Part shown: positions 15,983 to 22,665 of the stretch, piece by piece
Layout: every line of letters begins with the position of its first letter
Numbering within the stretch: the stretch's first letter is position 1
Origin: an uncultured Christensenellaceae bacterium
Lineage (GTDB): Bacteria; Bacillota; Clostridia; Christensenellales; Borkfalkiaceae
Assembly: GCA_910587625.1 (NCBI GenBank)
Contig: CAJUMW010000002.1
Coordinates: 156,259 to 180,464, forward strand
Length of the DNA: 24,206 nucleotides
Reading direction: 5' to 3'
The notes under the pieces: generated by a model
Database searches by the model: none
Told to the model about the DNA's origin: nothing
What the model saw: only the letters and a program-made list of their open reading frames with translations
Made by a program: the position numbers and the translations under genes

Positions 15983-16351
15983 TTAAGAGTATTTCTTCGC
16001 ACTCGAGGAAGAGGACGAAGAATTTAAAGTATCAATAGTTTGTTTGACAAGTTTTTTGCCGGAAGGGTTGAGAGCCCGATAATTCTCAATGATTTGAAGC
16101 TCTTCGGCGGAAAGCTGAGGGGCTTCTTTTTCTATTATGACGTTTCCAAAGTCATCTTCAAGTCCGAGTAAATAATCAGTTGTAACACCGAAGTATTTTG
16201 AATAAACAATTAAAGTATGGCTTCCTGGTTCTCGTTTTCCAAGTTCTAAATGACCAATGGCAGCGGCTGTAATTCCTAATTTTTTACTTAATTCCATTTG
16301 TGATAGTCCGCTTTCATAACGCAATTCTTTTACGATTTTTGCAAAATTCAT
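15983..16351 (-). CDS. XRE-family (Cro/CI-like) repressor
   Basis: 122 residues. Helix-turn-helix at about 5-60: LRYESGLSQMELSKKLGITA and HLELGKREPGSHTLIVYSKY, then FGVTTDYLLGLED, the standard XRE ending. The C-terminal half is helical (SAEELQIIENYRALNPSGKK) and ends in an unusual run of seven Ser. It is divergent from the rightward operon, with paired 13-bp operators in between, so it should be the element's lysogeny repressor. The nuclease-like gene follows 33 bases downstream in the same direction. Confidence 0.9.
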   Translation of the reverse strand: MNFAKIVKELRYESGLSQMELSKKLGITAAAIGHLELGKREPGSHTLIVYSKYFGVTTDYLLGLEDDFGNVIIEKEAPQLSAEELQIIENYRALNPSGKKLVKQTIDTLNSSSSSSSAKKYS

Positions 16352-16389
16352 TTCAATTCCTTTTACTTTATTTAGATTTTATTAAAAAA

Positions 16390-16455
16390 AACTACTTCTG
16401 TTATTGACAACAACAACTGTATATGATAAAATTTTAAACAACAACAGAAGTAGTT
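16390..16455. promoter_or_regulatory. Rightward promoter flanked by paired operators
   Basis: Inverted repeat AACTACTTCTGTT (16390-16402) and AACAGAAGTAGTT (16443-16455) encloses a near-consensus promoter: TTGACA (16404-16409), 17-bp spacer, TAAAAT (16427-16432). One operator abuts the -35 box and the other overlaps the predicted start region. This is a typical binding site pair for the XRE repressor encoded at 15983-16351. Confidence 0.8.
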
Positions 16456-16486
16456 GTAATAAAAAAAGGAGACAGACAAAAAGGAA

Positions 16487-16762
16487 ATGGAAAACGACAG
16501 AAAAGGAATTACAGTTATGAAAACTTATTTATTGTATGTCAGGAGATTTTCTTTTTTATCTGGTTCCTATCAATTATACGTTTATAAAGTTACAACCGAT
16601 AATGTTTATCGTATAATCGGGAAAATAGTTGTAACAAGTATGGAACATATAAAACGAATAGATTTTAACCTTTGGACTCCTGAACGCGAGGACTTTTGGG
16701 TTCAAAGAGGTTGTGAAATAAAAAATTATAAAGAGCCGATTTTAAGTGCAGAAAGAGATTAA
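16487..16762 (+). CDS. First gene of the rightward operon, unknown
   Basis: 91 residues from ATG 16487, or 81 from ATG 16517 (MKTYLLYVRR); AAAGGAGA lies 20 bases and AAGGAA immediately upstream of the first, so the start is uncertain. Predicted small beta-rich soluble protein (SGSYQLYVYKVTTDNVYRII, then IGKIVVTSMEHIKRIDFNLW). No family recognised. Being first after the repressed promoter, it may be an early regulator or antirepressor. Confidence 0.55.
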   Translation: MENDRKGITVMKTYLLYVRRFSFLSGSYQLYVYKVTTDNVYRIIGKIVVTSMEHIKRIDFNLWTPEREDFWVQRGCEIKNYKEPILSAERD

Positions 16763-16769
16763 TTCTTTA

Positions 16770-16893
16770 CAATATATGTCTGTAATCGGGGAAATCCGAG
16801 CGCAGGCTTATAAACCTCTAAGCCCCCGGGCCGCCGAATAGCGTACCGGGGTGTAAGAGGGTTTTATTGAACAAATAAGAGAGGTTTATAAAA
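16770..16893 (+). ncRNA. Structured leader with alternative anti-Shine-Dalgarno pairings
   Basis: The leader of the 65-residue gene can fold in competing ways. (a) TATAAACCTCT (16809-16819) is the exact complement of AGAGGTTTATA (16880-16890), which contains the ribosome binding site of the ATG at 16894. (b) The same CCTCT pairs with AGAGG at 16856-16860, continued by CCCCGG (16824-16829) with CCGGGG (16846-16851). (c) GGCTTA (16805-16810) pairs with TAAGCC (16819-16824), leaving CCTC in the loop. This switch-like design suggests translation control; a phage packaging or replication structure is an alternative. No known riboswitch class was recognised. Confidence 0.5.
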
Positions 16894-17091
16894 ATGAAGC
16901 AAATAGATGTAAGTTTGTGGGAGCTTAGATACGACGAAGTTTTGGCGTTGATTCCCGGGACACAGGTTTTACGAATGGACGTGGCGTTTAATCTTTATAA
17001 AGTTATAACGTTGGGAACGGACTTTATTTCGTCAAATATGCTGCGCTACAAATACTTTGCTTTTGACGAGCCAAACAAGGCGGTGAAGTAA
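16894..17091 (+). CDS. Small protein of unknown function
   Basis: 65 residues, MKQIDVSLWELRYDEVLALI at the start. Soluble, no membrane helix, family not recognised. GAGG sits 9 bases before the ATG and is sequestered in one of the predicted leader folds. The stop TAA shares its last base with the ATG of the next gene (TAATG), so translation of the two is coupled. That coupling means control of this leader would extend to the DNA-binding protein behind it. Confidence 0.6.
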   Translation: MKQIDVSLWELRYDEVLALIPGTQVLRMDVAFNLYKVITLGTDFISSNMLRYKYFAFDEPNKAVK

Positions 17092-18353
17092 TGGAAGAGC
17101 TGTTAGATATAGTCCGTCGCGAGTTCAAATCCGCCAACAGGTATTTCAGTGAAGAGTTCGGCAGTTATATGGAGATGTCGGACGATATAGTTGAAGAGAA
17201 GTTCACCCGTTTCCAATACCTACATTCATATCTTTGGCAAGCGCAGCAGGGTGTGAAGCAAAATTTTATAGATATCGGTCGGTCGCTTTTTGAGTTGCGG
17301 TGCGACGAGATATACAAAGCTGTGTGTCAGGAAGCGCACGGCGGTGTGGGATACGGTAACTTTTATAAGTTCTGTCAGGACGTCTTCGGTTTTAAGAAAA
17401 AGACCGTGCAGCGGCTTTTAAAAGTTTTCGAGGAGTTCGGCAACAAGGAAAGCGGACTGTTGGACGTTGAGTATGTAAATTTTTCATTCAGACAACTTGT
17501 CGAGCTTGCCGGAATGGACAAGTACCGGGAGCGTGTGCCGGTAACGGCAAGTACTCGAGATATCAAAAGGCTTAAAGAGCTTTATAAGAATTATACGCCA
17601 AAGCCCGGACAGACTGTAGAGGACGATTTACGGGAATGGCAGACTCGCCATAAAGCGGAATTAGACGAAAAGAACTATAAAAAGAACTCGATAAGCTTTA
17701 TACCGTCAAAAAAATCGGACGAGGTAGAGTTAAAAATCGAGGGGTCCGCGCGGACCCCTCGAGGGGAAGAGGAAGTTTCGGAGTCGGATTCGGAGGACGA
17801 GCGACTACTTAGTACACCCGAAGTGAAGTGCGATTTGAGTTTTGAGCAAATTCGGAATGGACTTTTAAGACAGTTGGAGCTATTGAGTGGCGTGTTGGGT
17901 TGGAATAGCGCGGCGGCCACGTTTATGGACGCGCTTAAGCAGAACCTTCCGGCACGAATTGCCAGGATAAAGGACGTTGTAAAAATAATATCCGAAAATG
18001 AAGAGCTTAAAAAGAAAGTTGCGGTAAATATTCCGGCAAACGGCGCAAGGCTGAATTTGAAAAATGAAAAAGCTCGTCGGGAATGGTTAGATAATTTTCG
18101 TTCTTGGGGAGTATGGCGCGAGCTGCCTGAAGTCAGCAAAACGTTTTATCGGTACGATTTTATAAACGGCTATTCAATAATCGTCGAGGTTGGTGTTGGT
18201 TATAACAATACATACGACTGTAAGGGTAGCGTTAGAGAATGCGAGCGTGTAAAATATGCGTTTTTGGACGGGAAGCACGCTAAATACAGTTCGGACGGAG
18301 AAAGCTATACGTATGCGATAAAGTGGCTTACGGAGTTCGGTAAAGAGATTTAG
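17091..18353 (+). CDS. Probable DNA-binding replication/partition-like protein
   Basis: 420 residues. An N-terminal helical region (about 1-165) resembles the DUF3102/ParB-linker style of mobile-element proteins: IGRSLFELRCDEIYKAV, then YGNFYKFCQDVFGFKKKTVQ and RLLKVFEEFG, a plausible helix-turn-helix. A charged linker follows (about 180-245), which holds a perfect 26-bp DNA palindrome and then an acidic run (EEEVSESDSEDE). The C-terminal part (about 250-420) is helical then beta-rich. Homology is not certain; a role in replication control or segregation fits its position ahead of the ssDNA-binding and Rep genes. Confidence 0.55.
   Translation: MEELLDIVRREFKSANRYFSEEFGSYMEMSDDIVEEKFTRFQYLHSYLWQAQQGVKQNFIDIGRSLFELRCDEIYKAVCQEAHGGVGYGNFYKFCQDVFGFKKKTVQRLLKVFEEFGNKESGLLDVEYVNFSFRQLVELAGMDKYRERVPVTASTRDIKRLKELYKNYTPKPGQTVEDDLREWQTRHKAELDEKNYKKNSISFIPSKKSDEVELKIEGSARTPRGEEEVSESDSEDERLLSTPEVKCDLSFEQIRNGLLRQLELLSGVLGWNSAAATFMDALKQNLPARIARIKDVVKIISENEELKKKVAVNIPANGARLNLKNEKARREWLDNFRSWGVWRELPEVSKTFYRYDFINGYSIIVEVGVGYNNTYDCKGSVRECERVKYAFLDGKHAKYSSDGESYTYAIKWLTEFGKEI
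17737..17762. repeat. Perfect 26-bp GC-rich palindrome inside a gene
   Basis: Each half is TCGAGGGGTCCGC and its exact complement, with no spacer, centred between 17749 and 17750. It is 20/26 G+C within an AT-rich gene. It encodes IEGSARTPRG in the hydrophilic linker of the 420-residue protein, where protein constraint is weak. It could form a cruciform or a very stable ssDNA hairpin. Candidate packaging signal, secondary origin or protein-binding site. Confidence 0.9.
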
Positions 18354-18430
18354 GGAAAAAGCCTGAAAAGGTTAAAAAATAATTTTGCAAGTCCTGATTG
18401 GCGTTCGAGCCGATTAGGCAAGGAGACAAG

Positions 18431-18721
18431 ATGGAAAAGAAGGCAATTTTTTTAGGTGTTACTAATATTCACAGTAACAAGAAGAACGCGGATTATCGCA
18501 AGGTGGATTTTTATGTGCCACCTTATAAAAGTTCGCAGGGCTTTATGCGCGGTGGCGTAATGTCGACGTTTACAGCGTTAGACAGCAATCTCGGCAACGA
18601 TATAAAGGTTGGTTCGATAGTTGTACCCAAGTACGATTATGACCCCTGTTCCGACCGTGCCGAGCTTGTGGGAATAACGCAAGTAATGGAGACCCCGTAT
18701 AACACGTCGGATTTCGAATAG
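18431..18721 (+). CDS. Small beta-rich protein, candidate ssDNA-binding protein
   Basis: 96 residues from ATG 18431, chosen over an upstream TTG because AAGGAGA lies 5 bases before it. Text such as KKAIFLGVTNIHSNKKNADY and RKVDFYVPPYKSS, with later GSIVVPKYDYDP, gives alternating strands without membrane helices. Size and its place directly before rep match the gene V type ssDNA-binding protein of filamentous phages, which coats the single-stranded genome. The sequence itself is not diagnostic. A transcription or copy-control factor is the alternative. Confidence 0.5.
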   Translation: MEKKAIFLGVTNIHSNKKNADYRKVDFYVPPYKSSQGFMRGGVMSTFTALDSNLGNDIKVGSIVVPKYDYDPCSDRAELVGITQVMETPYNTSDFE

Positions 18722-18751
18722 GGGGTGTTTAGAGAAGTGAGATAATAAAAC

Positions 18752-18800
18752 GAGTTCCGAAGCGAGCAGAGGGACGGCTTGCTTTGGAACTCCCTTGATA
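18752..18800 (+). other. Candidate double-strand origin of rolling-circle replication
   Basis: GAGTTCCGAAGCGAGC (18752-18767) pairs over 16 bp, two of them G-T, with GCTTGCTTTGGAACTC (18777-18792) around a 9-nt loop. CTTGATA (18794-18800) follows immediately. CTTGATA is the nick motif of pC194/pUB110-family origins, cut between G and A by Rep_1-type enzymes. The site lies 63 bases upstream of the matching HUH Rep gene. The hairpin could also be the packaging signal of a filamentous phage. Confidence 0.65.
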
Positions 18801-18862
18801 TTTATAGAAAGTACTCGTCCCAAAAAAAACTTGAAACGAAAAAATAGTCCCCGGGTAAAACT

Positions 18863-20110
18863 ATGTCTGAAAACGTCAACGAAATTGAAATAGCAGAAAA
18901 AATTGAATTGACCGAGGACGAGTTTTTAAGTGTTTCGCGGCGTTGTCGGTACAATAAGTTTATCGCTGATTTTTATGATGATATGGCTGAAGAGTATTCG
19001 TATGCAATAGGCAATCAGTCAGACGGAAGTTTTATCTATGCGCCGGATGAGTCGTTTATTAAAAAAGCTCAAGCATTGCGAGAGTGCAGCAAGAATTGGA
19101 GTTTTGACTTATTTTCGAAAGCCGGTGTAAAGAATTTAATTCGTATAAATCGGTGTCGGGATAGATTTTGTTTAAACTGCCAAGCTCTTGCAGCCGACCA
19201 GAGGTTTGTGCAGTACAGTAAGGTCTTGGACAGTTACGCTTGTGATTATGACTTATACCATATAGTATTAACTGTTCCGAACGTCGACGCGATAAATTTA
19301 AGCGATACGATAACGTTGATGTTGGATAAATTCAGTTACTTTGTCAGGTTTTTTGACGGTCGTAAAAAAATACGAAATTTGGATTTTAAAAGATTTGGAT
19401 ATGTTGCAGCGGTCAGAGAATTGGAAATTACAATCAGTAAAAAGAACGGGACTTATCATCCGCATTTACATACGCTTTTTGTACTTAAAAAAAATTTGAA
19501 TTTTGAGCCGGTGTATTGGAACAGGTTTTCTGAGGACAGGCGCGGTAAAAACCCGACACGGCTGTTTAGCTACTTCGAGCTTATGATTCAACGCATATGG
19601 TGTTTGTTGATAATGCAAGAGACCGTAACGAAATACAACATAGAGAACATCGGAGAGGTTCTTCCGCAGTATCCGGACGGGTTCAGTTGCATAGCGGATT
19701 TGAGTAACGGTGATTATCACGAAATTTTTAAGTACGCTATAAAAGGAACGTACAAAGAGGAAACGCTGTTTACGAAAGAGGCGTTTAAGACTATGTATCG
19801 GGCGTTATATCAGCGAAAAGTTTATGAAACATTCGGTGATTTGCGGCGGTTCGATTTCAATACATTTGACGAGAGTTTGGGTTTTAACAGTCCGGACGAA
19901 GCGTTTGAGTTGTTTCTTGCGAGATTACAAAGCGAGGAATTGCCGCAAAGAGTAGAAGAGCAATTGTCGGATATACTTAAAACAAAATTTTCGGACGAAG
20001 AGCGACAGTTTAAATACGTATCGAGGTCGACGTTTGTAAAACATTTTAAAGCTTTATCCGACGAGGACAAGCAGGACGAGCTTCAAAAGCTCCAAAAATT
20101 ATTAAATTAA
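18863..20110 (+). CDS. rep: HUH rolling-circle replication initiator (Rep_1-like)
   Basis: 415 residues. Features in order: a Cys-rich segment (NRCRDRFCLNCQALAADQRF, about 94-113), motif 1-like YHIVLTVPNVD, the HUH metal-binding motif PHLHTLFVL (His201, His203) and motif 3 FKYAIKGT with catalytic-type Tyr291 and Lys294. These match pC194/pUB110-type Rep proteins, which nick the origin, bind the 5' end through Tyr and drive strand displacement with host helicase. A charged, helical C-terminal part of about 100 residues follows. A candidate origin with CTTGATA lies just upstream. No good Shine-Dalgarno sequence precedes the ATG; the upstream sequence is CCCCGGGTAAAACT, so Rep may be translated weakly, which would limit copy number. 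Confidence 0.85.
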   Translation: MSENVNEIEIAEKIELTEDEFLSVSRRCRYNKFIADFYDDMAEEYSYAIGNQSDGSFIYAPDESFIKKAQALRECSKNWSFDLFSKAGVKNLIRINRCRDRFCLNCQALAADQRFVQYSKVLDSYACDYDLYHIVLTVPNVDAINLSDTITLMLDKFSYFVRFFDGRKKIRNLDFKRFGYVAAVRELEITISKKNGTYHPHLHTLFVLKKNLNFEPVYWNRFSEDRRGKNPTRLFSYFELMIQRIWCLLIMQETVTKYNIENIGEVLPQYPDGFSCIADLSNGDYHEIFKYAIKGTYKEETLFTKEAFKTMYRALYQRKVYETFGDLRRFDFNTFDESLGFNSPDEAFELFLARLQSEELPQRVEEQLSDILKTKFSDEERQFKYVSRSTFVKHFKALSDEDKQDELQKLQKLLN

Positions 20111-20154
20111 ACTCCATTTTTTAATGGATTGGTAAAAGCGAGGTGAAGAATTAT

Positions 20155-20391
20155 ATGTTTGGAAAAAACAAAAGAATAAGGTTTGATTACGACGAGAAAA
20201 TTAAAGCGGCAAAATATGAGCGGATATATCAAACTTTAAAAGATATTTTAAAGATAGAAGTAGCCGCACCTTTGCGTGAAGGTAAAACTGAAGTAGATTA
20301 TGCAGCAACTTGCAGCGCGATAAAAACTAAGGTTCGGCTTGCAATAGACTTTGTAACCGACCTTGACAAGGACGGAGACGACGAAAAATAA
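20155..20391 (+). CDS. Small charged protein after rep
   Basis: 78 residues from ATG 20155; GAGGTGA lies 8 bases upstream, which excludes the in-frame GTG at 20143 that is part of this site. Basic start (MFGKNKRIRFDYDEKIKAAK), helical middle, acidic end (DLDKDGDDEK). No membrane segment and no recognised family. Between rep and the virion-like genes; it ends 20 bases before the next ATG. Confidence 0.65.
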   Translation: MFGKNKRIRFDYDEKIKAAKYERIYQTLKDILKIEVAAPLREGKTEVDYAATCSAIKTKVRLAIDFVTDLDKDGDDEK

Positions 20392-20411
20392 CAGCGAGGT
20401 AAATTAAAGTT

Positions 20412-22109
20412 ATGAGAAACGAATTAAACCGCCATAAGCGCGGAGACAAAATCAAATGGATAATTACGGCAATTTGTATTGTTCTGTTAACCGTTATGGT
20501 TGCAGGGGTGTGTATGCAGTTGTTTGCAACAGACGACAAATTTAAACCGTCCGAGTGGTTTAAGCCTTCTATAAAATTTGTAGACGTTGAATTATCGGAG
20601 TACGATAAGGACGACGAAGGCAATCTGTTGGAAACGTTTACCGTACTTGAACCGGACGAAAAGGGACAGGTAACATTAACTTATGACTCTAATCGAAAGT
20701 TAGCTAAACCTATTGTTTCGGAATTAGATAAAGCAAAAATAGAATATACGATAAAAATAGAGTTTAAATCTCCTACTTCCGAAGAATTTACTGAAATAAC
20801 GCTGGAAAGTTATTTAGAGGGTAATTCGGGTACATATACTTTTGTAATTATCTTTGCTAACGCAAATTGCGGTTACAAGCAATCTGAAACCTCGATTGTG
20901 CTTGTTATTGAAAAAAAGAAAGTTGATATAGATTGGGGTCCGGGTGGAAAAACAGGAACGGCTTTTGCCGTTCCTGAAACCATGTACGCAAAAACTGCTT
21001 CTACCGTCGATACGGGAATTATGCCCGTATATAATTTTAATATGACAGAAAGCGAGTTGAAAACTATAACGGGTAATAGTACTGCAACCTTTCTTTCGGA
21101 AAGTGAGCTTGCAGCATGGCAATCAATTCTTACTGTAAATAACAATATTACAAGCGAAACATTAAATAATTTTATTTTCTATTATGCCTATTTACCTGCG
21201 CCTTCTGTTTGTATTCTTTTTCAACGCAGTAATGTATTTGAAAGTTTATCAGATTTTACGCTTGATAAAGTTTTGGAATATAAAAACGGCTCAGGTGCTT
21301 TTACTTATGGTTGTAGCAATGAGTATTCAGATTATTTTTATATGATTTGCGGAACAGGCAGAACTCCTTCTACTTGTAACCCTGTTGTCAATAGCATAGT
21401 CCTTACTTATAAATATATAGACGACCGTGTTCCTGTTCCACTTCCTCCAGACCCCGTAAAGGAGGGACATACCTTTATTGGTTGGTATTATGACGAAGAG
21501 TTTTATATCCCTTATAACGGCGGCGCGATATTCGAGGAAACTAAACTTTATGCGAAATTTGAAATAAACACATATACGGTAAATTTTAATTCAGACGGCG
21601 GTTCTACGGTAGCAAGTCAAACGGTAAATTGGAATACTTCGGTAACACTTAGTGATGTTAGTCGCGACGGCTACATTTTTAAGGGGTGGTATATGTCAGA
21701 CGGCACAAAGTATGAAAATCAGCCTATAAAAAACGATATAACATTAATCGCTCATTGGGAAGCTATGATGTGTACGGTTACGTTCTACGTCGGAGAAGAA
21801 GTTTATACAACAAAAACTGTTGAATACGGTACACCTTTAATAAAGGTTGTTGAAAGCGCAAAAGAATTGAATTTAATTGTAATGGCGGTTCGTTCAGCAA
21901 GCGGCAATATTGACAATGCAAATATGCCCAATGCAGTTGTAACGGACGATAGCCTTGAATTTGTTTCGGAAGTGTTTACGGGCGCGGACAAGATTATAAA
22001 TACCGTTAAAAACAACAAATGGCAGATAGTCGGCGGTGTTGTTGGCGGAATTGCTTTAATAGCGATTATAGCGGCGGCTGTCGGTGGAATTAAACGCAAG
22101 AAGCGTTAA
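20412..22109 (+). CDS. Surface/tip-like protein with Listeria-Bacteroides repeats
   Basis: 565 residues. N-terminal membrane helix (about 15-37, WIITAICIVLLTVMVAGVC), a large exported region and a C-terminal helix with basic tail (IVGGVVGGIALIAIIAAAVG, KRKKR). Near residues 345-455 are two Flg_new/InlB beta-grasp repeats (PF09479-type): GHTFIGWYYDEEF...LYAKFE and VNFNSDGGSTVASQTV...GYIFKGWYMSDG...LIAHWE. These repeats occur in secreted adhesins of gut Firmicutes. In this operon the protein may be a virion minor coat or adsorption protein, or a moron changing the host surface. The C-terminal anchor parallels that of the 668-residue protein further on. Confidence 0.75.
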   Translation: MRNELNRHKRGDKIKWIITAICIVLLTVMVAGVCMQLFATDDKFKPSEWFKPSIKFVDVELSEYDKDDEGNLLETFTVLEPDEKGQVTLTYDSNRKLAKPIVSELDKAKIEYTIKIEFKSPTSEEFTEITLESYLEGNSGTYTFVIIFANANCGYKQSETSIVLVIEKKKVDIDWGPGGKTGTAFAVPETMYAKTASTVDTGIMPVYNFNMTESELKTITGNSTATFLSESELAAWQSILTVNNNITSETLNNFIFYYAYLPAPSVCILFQRSNVFESLSDFTLDKVLEYKNGSGAFTYGCSNEYSDYFYMICGTGRTPSTCNPVVNSIVLTYKYIDDRVPVPLPPDPVKEGHTFIGWYYDEEFYIPYNGGAIFEETKLYAKFEINTYTVNFNSDGGSTVASQTVNWNTSVTLSDVSRDGYIFKGWYMSDGTKYENQPIKNDITLIAHWEAMMCTVTFYVGEEVYTTKTVEYGTPLIKVVESAKELNLIVMAVRSASGNIDNANMPNAVVTDDSLEFVSEVFTGADKIINTVKNNKWQIVGGVVGGIALIAIIAAAVGGIKRKKR

Positions 22110-22120
22110 GTAGGTGCGTT

Positions 22121-22657
22121 ATGAGAAAGTCAAACAAAATATTGACTGCAATTATGAGTATATTTATTGTGCTTTTATTGTTTTGTGGGGCTGCTTTTGC
22201 GTTTGCGTTTATCGGTAACGGACAGAAGAATTTTTATGTTCGCTACGGTAATGAAATCTTAATGTCGGAGACAAAAGATATCGTATTTGAAAAAGACGTA
22301 TATACAGTATTAAATTGCGGAACTTTAACGGGACAGACGGTAGCATATGATGTAGCGGTTACTTTTAACGTAGAAGATTTCGAAACTTTTGTATTTTTTG
22401 TCGGCAGCGCTCCGGTTGATTTTAACCGTAATTTTATTGACTTTGATTGCTCTACATTATTTTATCTGGAAAAGAGTGACGATTATTTTATGTTATACAT
22501 TTCGGAAAATATAACAGTTGAGCAAATAATTAAATTGAAATATCCAAACGAGGTGCTTACGGAAATTCCTGAAATTGAGTTTTGGGGGCGTGATAACTTT
22601 ATCATAACGGTTAAAGATACAGTTGAACAAAGCTTAACGAGGATAGCTTTTCATTGA
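22121..22657 (+). CDS. Membrane-anchored exported protein, virion candidate
   Basis: 178 residues; not recognised. A basic start, then a single helix (ILTAIMSIFIVLLLFCGAAF, residues about 7-28), a signal anchor or signal peptide. The rest is beta-rich and exported (FYVRYGNEILMSETKDIVFE; VFFVGSAPVDFNRNFIDF). It follows the adhesin-like gene by 11 bases and precedes the tip-like gene by 8, so the three are one translational block. Probably a component of the same surface or virion structure. Confidence 0.65.
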   Translation: MRKSNKILTAIMSIFIVLLLFCGAAFAFAFIGNGQKNFYVRYGNEILMSETKDIVFEKDVYTVLNCGTLTGQTVAYDVAVTFNVEDFETFVFFVGSAPVDFNRNFIDFDCSTLFYLEKSDDYFMLYISENITVEQIIKLKYPNEVLTEIPEIEFWGRDNFIITVKDTVEQSLTRIAFH

Positions 22658-22665
22658 GGTGTTTT

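Noticed and set aside
17090..22657. Conjugative element (relaxase, type IV secretion) interpretation
   Set aside because: The HUH protein matches replication initiators, not MOB relaxases, and no VirB4-like or mating-pair genes are present; the single ATPase fits a Zot-like protein better.
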